DNA from: Candidatus Caccoplasma merdipullorum
GTDB lineage: Bacteria; Bacteroidota; Bacteroidia; Bacteroidales; G3-4614
DNA: 38,599 nt
Direction: 5' to 3'
Assembly: GCA_017694415.1 (NCBI GenBank)
Contig: JADIMW010000053.1
Coordinates: forward strand, 1 to 38,599
Part shown: positions 33,443-38,599 of the stretch, piece after piece
How positions within the stretch are numbered: position 1 is the first letter of the stretch
Layout: each line of letters opens with the position of its first letter
Notes under the pieces: model-generated
Databases searched by the model: none
Told to the model about the DNA's origin: nothing
Seen by the model: only the letters and a program-made list of their open reading frames with translations
Made by a program: the position numbers and the translations under genes

Positions 33443-34309
33443 CTATCGCTGTTTAAACAGGTTTATCAATGACAGGACATAATCTTCGGCCGTCGATATT
33501 GTGGTTATATCCACACGGCTTTTGCGTGCGGCATCCTGCATCCGTTTGTGGATACCGTTCCACCATGCGGCGTATTTTTCCCGTACTTTGCGGGACGATG
33601 TATCGACCCATATATCAACGCCTCGCTCTGCATCGCGGAACTTGGCAAGCCCTACATCGGGAATTTGCGTGTCGCGTTCGTCGTATATCTGAAGGGCTAC
33701 CATATCGTGGCGGTTGTTGGCTACGGACATGGCCTGCTTGTAATCGTGCGAGTCGATAAAATCGGACATGAGGAATATCGTACACCGTTTTTTTATGGCA
33801 TTGGTTACATATTCCAAAGCTCCGGATATTGAAGTTCCTCGAGAAACGGGCTTGAAATTTATCAATTCCCTTATTATGTAAAGGACGTGGCGACGTCCTT
33901 TTTTTGGGGGGATAAACTTCTCTATCTTGTCCGAAAAAAATATGACGCCTATCTTGTCGTTGTTTTGTATCGTGGAGAATGCAAGAGTTGCGGCTATTTC
34001 GGTCATCATCTCTTTTTTGGACTCTCCTACCGCTCCGAAATTCCGGCTTGCCGAAACATCTATCAACAATATTACCGTAAGTTCCCTCTCCTCTTCGAAT
34101 ACTTTTATATACGGCTTGTTATGTCGTGCCGTTACATTCCAGTCTATATCGCGCACATCGTCGCCGAACTGGTACTCGCGAACTTCGGAGAATGCCATAC
34201 CTCGGCCTTTAAAGGCCGAGTGGTATTGTCCCGCAAATATATTGCGCGACAATCCGCGGCTTTTTATCTCAATGCGCCGTACTTTTTTCAATAGCTCGGT
34301 AGTCTCCAT
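33443..34309 (-). CDS. DUF58 protein with VWA-like fold
   Basis: 288 residues, soluble. The family signature is FAGQYHSAFKGRGMAFSEVREYQFGDDVRDIDWNVTARHNKPYIKVFEEERELTV, followed by a metal-site-like IDVSAS and FLMSDFID. No membrane helix. DUF58 proteins are encoded directly after MoxR ATPases throughout bacteria, and MoxR is thought to act as a chaperone that loads or remodels the VWA partner. It starts 23 bp after the moxR gene and is followed by the BatD-like gene. Confidence 0.93.
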   Translation of the reverse strand: METTELLKKVRRIEIKSRGLSRNIFAGQYHSAFKGRGMAFSEVREYQFGDDVRDIDWNVTARHNKPYIKVFEEERELTVILLIDVSASRNFGAVGESKKEMMTEIAATLAFSTIQNNDKIGVIFFSDKIEKFIPPKKGRRHVLYIIRELINFKPVSRGTSISGALEYVTNAIKKRCTIFLMSDFIDSHDYKQAMSVANNRHDMVALQIYDERDTQIPDVGLAKFRDAERGVDIWVDTSSRKVREKYAAWWNGIHKRMQDAARKSRVDITTISTAEDYVLSLINLFKQR

Positions 34310-34332
34310 TTACCTGCTCCTTTTTTTATTTA

Positions 34333-35328
34333 TCAAGGTACTTCTACCTTATTCAGTATTTCGCTTATTATCTCTTCGGAGGTAAGATTGTTTGCTTCTG
34401 CTTCATAGCTCAACCCTATTCGGTGGCGAAGAACGTCGTGGCATACGGCGCGTATATCTTCGGGTATCACGTATCCGCGTTGTTTGAGGAATGCGTATGC
34501 GCGTGCTGCCAGGGCAAGATTGATAGAGGCGCGAGGCGACGCTCCGAACGAAATCATTTCTTTCAAATCTTCCAGTCCGCAGTCTTGCGGGAATCGTGTG
34601 GCGAATACTATATCTACTATATAGCGTTCTATTTTTTCGTCGATATATACGCGTTGCACAACTTTACGCGCTTCTACTATTTCGGATGGTTTTACTACCG
34701 GTTTTATTTCGGTTGTCTCACCATATATGTTCTGCCTTATAATCTGTTTTTCTTCTTCTTTTTTAGGATAGCCGATTATAACTTTTAACATAAAACGGTC
34801 GACCTGCGCTTCGGGCAGCGGATATGTACCTTCTTGTTCTATCGGGTTCTGGGTCGCCATTACAAGAAACGGATCGTCGAGCTTATATGTACTCTCGCCT
34901 ATCGTAACCTGCCGTTCCTGCATCGCCTCGAGCAATGCGCTTTGTACTTTTGCCGGTGCGCGGTTTATCTCGTCAGCCAATACGAAGTTGGCGAATACCG
35001 GGCCTTTTTTAACCAAAAACTGCTCTTTTGCCGGACTGTAAATAAGTGTTCCCACTACATCGGCAGGAAGAAGGTCGGGGGTAAATTGTATTCGGTTATA
35101 CTTCGCATCTATCAATGATGCAAGGGTTTTTATCGCCAAAGTTTTTGCCAAACCGGGAACACCCTCAAGAAGGATATGCCCGTTCGACAGCAGCCCTATC
35201 AACAACGAATCTACGAGGTGTTTTTGCCCTACTATCACCTTGTCCATTCCCATTGTCAGCATGTTCACAAACGAACTCTTGGCGGAAATCATTTCGTTAA
35301 GTTCCCGAATATCCACTGTCTGCTCCAT
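34333..35328 (-). CDS. MoxR-family AAA+ ATPase
   Basis: 331 residues. Walker A GVPGLAKT (56-63), Walker B VLADEINRA, sensor 1 region MATQNPIEQEGTYPLPEAQVDRF and sensor 2 with SFGASPRASINLALAARAYAFLKQRGYVIPEDI, all as in MoxR proteins. It is the first gene of the Bat operon, with a good promoter 42 bp upstream. The family is proposed to fold or insert metal centres into VWA-domain partners, and its neighbours here provide two or three such partners. No signal or membrane segments. Confidence 0.95.
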   Translation of the reverse strand: MEQTVDIRELNEMISAKSSFVNMLTMGMDKVIVGQKHLVDSLLIGLLSNGHILLEGVPGLAKTLAIKTLASLIDAKYNRIQFTPDLLPADVVGTLIYSPAKEQFLVKKGPVFANFVLADEINRAPAKVQSALLEAMQERQVTIGESTYKLDDPFLVMATQNPIEQEGTYPLPEAQVDRFMLKVIIGYPKKEEEKQIIRQNIYGETTEIKPVVKPSEIVEARKVVQRVYIDEKIERYIVDIVFATRFPQDCGLEDLKEMISFGASPRASINLALAARAYAFLKQRGYVIPEDIRAVCHDVLRHRIGLSYEAEANNLTSEEIISEILNKVEVP

Positions 35329-35369
35329 AATTGTTATTTGTTATTTAATTATTTCTTACGATAACGCTA

Positions 35370-35377
35370 CAAAGATA
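35370..35377 (-). promoter_or_regulatory. Promoter -7 element (TATCTTTG) of the moxR-bat operon
   Basis: A perfect TAnnTTTG match on the minus strand, 41 bp before the moxR ATG, giving a leader of about 35 nt. The expected -33 position holds an AT-rich stretch (ATGTTAAAATT) rather than TTTG. The 147-bp gap between the HU-fusion terminator and moxR contains nothing else. Confidence 0.6.
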
Positions 35378-35431
35378 AGCGGCAACTCTTAATTTTAACA
35401 TTTTGCTTTGTTAAAAGTAAAAGTTTGGTTT

Positions 35432-35470
35432 ATTAAAAAAAATTAAGCCGGGCATCTGTTCTGCCCGGCA
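35432..35470 (-). terminator. Intrinsic terminator after the HU-LysM fusion gene
   Basis: On the minus strand an 8-bp perfect stem GCCGGGCA/TGCCCGGC (35447-35454 and 35462-35469) with a 7-nt loop is followed by TTAA and eight T residues. It lies immediately beyond the gene's stop codon and before the Bat operon promoter. Confidence 0.88.
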
Positions 35471-35475
35471 TATCA

Positions 35476-36711
35476 TTATTCTATTTCATACAGTATCTGT
35501 TTTTCCAAATCTTGCGCCCGCCTTATGGATACTTCATCTTCCGAATCGATTCCGTATTTTGAACGGGGCGGTACCACAACCTTGAATCCTTTCGGCAAAT
35601 ATCGCGGATTCCATATTTTATCTTCGTTTTCGCGATATATGTAAACCCAAAAGATTTTATTTCCGTAATGCTTAAGAGCTATCGTCGTCAAAAATTTTCC
35701 GGGTTCAATAGTTTCGACAACGGTTTCGGTATCGGCTGCTACGTCAGACTCTGAAGCGGTTTCTGGTATCGGTACGCCTGCCTCTTTTTCAACAACTGCC
35801 GTATCGGGTTTGTTCGGTTCTTCTTTGTTTTCCGCCGCAAACGGGAATTTGAATACGGACAGCGTTATGTCGAAGTTTTTAGAATTGGAATAGAAATAGT
35901 ATGCTCCTCCGCCTATTATAAGGAATAACAGGACGGCAGTTGCAAAGCCGGCAATGTATCCGTTTCGTGTGCGACGCCTGTATTCTTTTTCTATGTCTGC
36001 TTTGTCTTGTACGGTATCGGCCGCTCTTTCTTCCGACGGTGCAGATATTGTTGCCGCCTCTTCCGACACGGGCTGCTGCACGGTTTCGCAGATTTCTGAA
36101 ACGGCCATATCAATCTGTTCCGTTTCGCAGGTTTCCGACACGGTGCTTTCGTCCGATTGTACCGACAAATCTTCTGCTGCCGTCATAACGGCTTCCCCGT
36201 CATCGTCTTTTTGCTGTTCGGCTGGTACGGAAACGTTTTTCCCGGTCTCTTCCTGAACGGCAGTTTCACCTCCTTCGGGTTCGGACGGCATTTCGTTTTG
36301 CTCTTCTTCCGATGTTGTTCCTTTCGGTTCGGGAATTATATTTTCGTTTACGTCCTTTCTTTTCGATTTTTCAATCTCTGTTTCGGATTTCGGCGGGAGT
36401 ACCTCCGTGGCGAAATATGCAAAGGGTTCGTTTACGGCATTGCGCAAAGCGGCTTCGGGCACATAGGCAAGTTTATAGTGTCCGGGAATTGTTATCGACG
36501 CTCCGGTGTTTATATCTACACTCCCCCGCGGCTCGACCCAAACCAATTTAAATGTGCCGAGCCCTTTTATTGTCAAAGATTCGCCGGACGATACTGTTTC
36601 GGAGGCCAACTGAAAGACCTCCTTCACTATCGCTTCGCACTCTTTTTTGGTTAGGCCGCTTTTACCGGAAATCAGTCCTGCCACATCGGATATGGATAGT
36701 TTACTGCTCAT
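35476..36711 (-). CDS. HU-type DNA-binding domain fused to membrane helix and LysM-like domain
   Basis: 411 residues. Residues 1-95 are an HU/IHF-like domain (SISDVAGLISGKSGLTKKECEAIVKEVFQL, ESLTIKGLGTFKLVWVEPRG, INTGASITIPGHYKLAYVPE). Then comes a long acidic, Glu/Thr/Val-rich low-complexity linker (about 105-235), one transmembrane helix (about 250-270, IAGFATAVLLFLIIGGGAYYFY), a second low-complexity stretch, and a C-terminal LysM-like motif (GKFLTTIALKHYGNKIFWVYIYRENEDKI, then LPKGFKVVVPP). The layout would place DNA binding in the cytosol and glycan contact in the periplasm. It overlaps the upstream HU gene by 11 bp. Related Bacteroidetes proteins exist; its function is not established. 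Confidence 0.85.
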   Translation of the reverse strand: MSSKLSISDVAGLISGKSGLTKKECEAIVKEVFQLASETVSSGESLTIKGLGTFKLVWVEPRGSVDINTGASITIPGHYKLAYVPEAALRNAVNEPFAYFATEVLPPKSETEIEKSKRKDVNENIIPEPKGTTSEEEQNEMPSEPEGGETAVQEETGKNVSVPAEQQKDDDGEAVMTAAEDLSVQSDESTVSETCETEQIDMAVSEICETVQQPVSEEAATISAPSEERAADTVQDKADIEKEYRRRTRNGYIAGFATAVLLFLIIGGGAYYFYSNSKNFDITLSVFKFPFAAENKEEPNKPDTAVVEKEAGVPIPETASESDVAADTETVVETIEPGKFLTTIALKHYGNKIFWVYIYRENEDKIWNPRYLPKGFKVVVPPRSKYGIDSEDEVSIRRAQDLEKQILYEIE

Positions 36712-36994
36712 CTTGTCTTAATTCCTTAATTCTGTTTTTTATTCCGGTTGCAGGTTTGAAACTTAAAACTATTTTCGGGGGAATCAACATTCTTACCCCT
36801 GTTACAGGATTGACAACTTCGCGCTCCATTTTTTTCTTGGGCTCGAAACTGCCGAATCCTTGTACGGATATGGTATTCATGTTTGAACACTGCTCTTTGA
36901 AAACAGACGACATTGCCGACATTACCTTGTCTATAACGGCAACATCGCGCCCCGTCCTTTCTTGAAGTTTATCGGTAAATTCTTTATAATCCAT
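36701..36994 (-). CDS. HU/IHF-family DNA-binding protein
   Basis: 97 residues, the typical HU length. HU features: MDYKEFTDKLQERTGRDVAVIDKVMSAM (helical dimer part), VQGFGSFEPKKKMEREVVNPVTGVRMLIPPKIVLSFKPATGIKNRI with the DNA-bending arm and the GFGSF motif. It binds and bends DNA as a dimer. Its stop overlaps the start of the membrane HU-fusion gene, so the two are co-transcribed and might form a heterodimer. A candidate promoter lies about 125 bp upstream, leaving a long leader. Confidence 0.92.
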   Translation of the reverse strand: MDYKEFTDKLQERTGRDVAVIDKVMSAMSSVFKEQCSNMNTISVQGFGSFEPKKKMEREVVNPVTGVRMLIPPKIVLSFKPATGIKNRIKELRQDEQ

Positions 36995-37118
36995 TTTTAC
37001 GTGTTTGAATACGGGCTATCGTTCCACTTACATATACAGGCTAACCGAAACGTAAGTCCCTGAAAAAGCAACATTCGTGATACGAATCTTATACGATTGC
37101 ATAAATCACCGGATTATA

Positions 37119-37126
37119 CAAAAGTA
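37119..37126 (-). promoter_or_regulatory. Candidate promoter (-7 TACTTTTG) of the HU gene pair
   Basis: On the minus strand TACTTTTG matches TAnnTTTG and would give a leader of about 115 nt. Nothing else is recognised in the 386-bp gap (36995-37380) between this gene pair and the sulfatase: it is AT-rich with no ORF and no clear + strand promoter. Confidence 0.45.
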
Positions 37127-37380
37127 ATAAAATTATTTTTTATACGACATATTGCTTAATCTTTTTAGCAGCAATCTGGTTTTACTTAAACGCTTCAACA
37201 CGGAGCTTCGGCGACATGCATTATACACGGCATTTAAGTTTGATTATAAAAACACTAATTGTCAATACTTAAACCATTATTAACTTTTATGTATTTCCAA
37301 ATAATGAATAAATTGCCTATTTTTAGTAATTGAATTGCAATCAAATAATACTTCCACAATAATCATCACATTTACAGTTT

Positions 37381-38599
37381 ATGACTAAAAGAAGCATCTT
37401 ACCGTTAAGTGCCATGTTTGCAGGATTGGCAATACCGGCAACTTTGTCAGCTCAGGACAACAGCCGTCCCAATATAATAATGTTCCTCGTCGATGACATG
37501 GGTTGGCAAGAGACATCTGTTCCTTTTTATACCGAAGAGACGCCTTTGAACAGAAGGTTCAATACTCCCAACATGGAGATTCTTGCCGAGAAAGGGGTCA
37601 AATTCATGCAAGCGTACGCGTGTGCCATATCGTCTCCTTCGCGTTGCAGCCTCATGTCGGGGATGAATGCCGCCAGACACAGGGTAACCAACTGGACTCT
37701 TAGATACAACACAAATAACGATGCGAAAGGCGGAAGCATAACTCTTCCGGAATGGAACTACAACGGGATACAGCCTGCCGACGAAAATGTAAACAACGCC
37801 ACGTCGATAACCTCCCTGCCACAAATACTCAACGACAACGGTTACTACACGATACATTGCGGCAAAGCGCATTTCGGGGCGAAAGATACTCCGGGCGAGG
37901 ACCCTCTCGAATTCGGATTTGATGTTAATATTGCAGGAGGCGCCAACGGAGGGCCGGCCAGTTATCTCGGTTATGACAATTATTGCACATCGTCATCTCC
38001 CGATTTCTGCATTGGAGGACTGGATGAATATGCCGCACAAGGGATGTTCCTTACGGAAGCTCTGACTCAAGCCGCAACAAAGGAACTGGGCGACTTCCTC
38101 GACCGGAATACAGGAAAACCGTTCTATCTTTACATGTCGCACTACGCCATACATTCGCCTTATAATGCCGACACCCGCTTTACAGGTAATTATGCCGGAT
38201 ATGAAGACGAACAGTTGGGGACGACACTGAACAATACGGAAATCAATATTGCCGCCCTCGTCGAAGGCATGGACAAGAGTTTGGGTGATATCATGGACTA
38301 CTTGGAGAAACATCCTGACGTGGCCAAGAACACCATCCTGCTCTTCATGTCGGACAACGGCGGGCAGAGCCAGGGCGTCCGCCAAGGCCGCGCCAACCAC
38401 GACCAGAACTACCCGCACCGCGCCGGCAAAGGCTCCTCATATATGGGCGGTGTACACGAACCCATGATGGTCTATTGGCCGGGTGTGACCGACAGCCAGG
38501 CAGGCACCGAGAACGCCAACCGGGTGATGATCGAAGACTTCTTCCCCAGCATCCTTGAAATGGCCGGTGTGACCGATTATACGACGCACCAGGTTGTAG
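37381..38599 (+). CDS. Exported S-type sulfatase (cut by window end)
   Basis: The frame runs open from ATG 37381 past the window edge, at least 406 residues. A signal peptide ends TLSAQD. The sulfatase N-terminus RPNIIMFLVDDMGWQETS carries the metal-binding Asp pair. The maturation motif is S84-S-P-S-R88, i.e. a serine-type sulfatase whose Ser is converted to formylglycine by an anaerobic radical SAM maturase. HCGKAHFG, SHYAIHSPY and LLFMSDNGGQSQG are the remaining active-site segments. It should hydrolyse sulfate esters, probably on host or plant glycans, in the periplasm. No SusC/D or maturase is visible. GC content rises near the right edge. Confidence 0.95.
   Translation, partial: MTKRSILPLSAMFAGLAIPATLSAQDNSRPNIIMFLVDDMGWQETSVPFYTEETPLNRRFNTPNMEILAEKGVKFMQAYACAISSPSRCSLMSGMNAARHRVTNWTLRYNTNNDAKGGSITLPEWNYNGIQPADENVNNATSITSLPQILNDNGYYTIHCGKAHFGAKDTPGEDPLEFGFDVNIAGGANGGPASYLGYDNYCTSSSPDFCIGGLDEYAAQGMFLTEALTQAATKELGDFLDRNTGKPFYLYMSHYAIHSPYNADTRFTGNYAGYEDEQLGTTLNNTEINIAALVEGMDKSLGDIMDYLEKHPDVAKNTILLFMSDNGGQSQGVRQGRANHDQNYPHRAGKGSSYMGGVHEPMMVYWPGVTDSQAGTENANRVMIEDFFPSILEMAGVTDYTTHQVV

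Overview
The window looks like chromosomal DNA from a Bacteroidales bacterium (gut-type Bacteroidetes). The main evidence is a complete Bacteroides aerotolerance (Bat) operon, an S-type sulfatase, SusD-era-style lipoproteins with Asn/Asp after the lipobox Cys, HU-like DNA-binding proteins, absence of Shine-Dalgarno motifs before most starts, and several upstream matches to the Bacteroidetes promoter -7 element TAnnTTTG. No rRNA, tRNA, IS element, CRISPR array or integrase was recognised.

Region 1 (1-9675, + strand, visibly AT-rich) is a tightly packed run of nine genes: the end of a Ser/Thr protein kinase, a membrane-anchored PP2C phosphatase, a membrane-anchored FHA protein, a protein with two FHA domains, one membrane helix and a trypsin-like protease domain, a secreted WG-repeat protein, an outer-membrane beta-barrel protein, a lipoprotein, an S41-peptidase lipoprotein and a secreted protein with internal repeats. 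Many of the genes overlap by ATGA and a hairpin terminator closes the run. It reads as one envelope-spanning system in which cytoplasmic phospho-threonine signalling is wired to periplasmic and surface proteolysis. No type VI secretion genes are present, so this is the best candidate for an undescribed system.

Region 2 (9.7-14.2 kb) is accessory: a small ORF with an 18-bp repeat at its end, a minus-strand run of three small unknown genes plus a NERD-domain protein, a DUF4143-type ATPase preceded by four TTTTCACATT cores spaced exactly 33 bp apart, and a structured non-coding RNA gene with its own promoter and terminator (13659-13903, minus; possibly a 6S-like RNA).

Region 3 (14.2-23.3 kb, + strand, more GC-rich) holds a four-gene operon (two-domain GT2 glycosyltransferase, DUF4922 HIT-like enzyme, SpoIID/LytB-domain protein without a signal peptide, AmpG-like MFS transporter) that suggests muropeptide uptake or recycling, followed by uvrB and a YgiQ-type radical SAM gene, ended by a strong two-way terminator.

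Region 4 (23.5-37.0 kb, minus strand) holds a surface lipoprotein, an HTH protein with a DUF2007-Usp-Usp protein, a PAP2 phosphatase, the moxR-DUF58-batD-like-batA-B-C-D-E operon, and a pair of HU genes of which the second is an HU-membrane-LysM fusion. Region 5 (37.4 kb to the edge, + strand) is the start of an exported S-type sulfatase whose base composition jumps near its right end.
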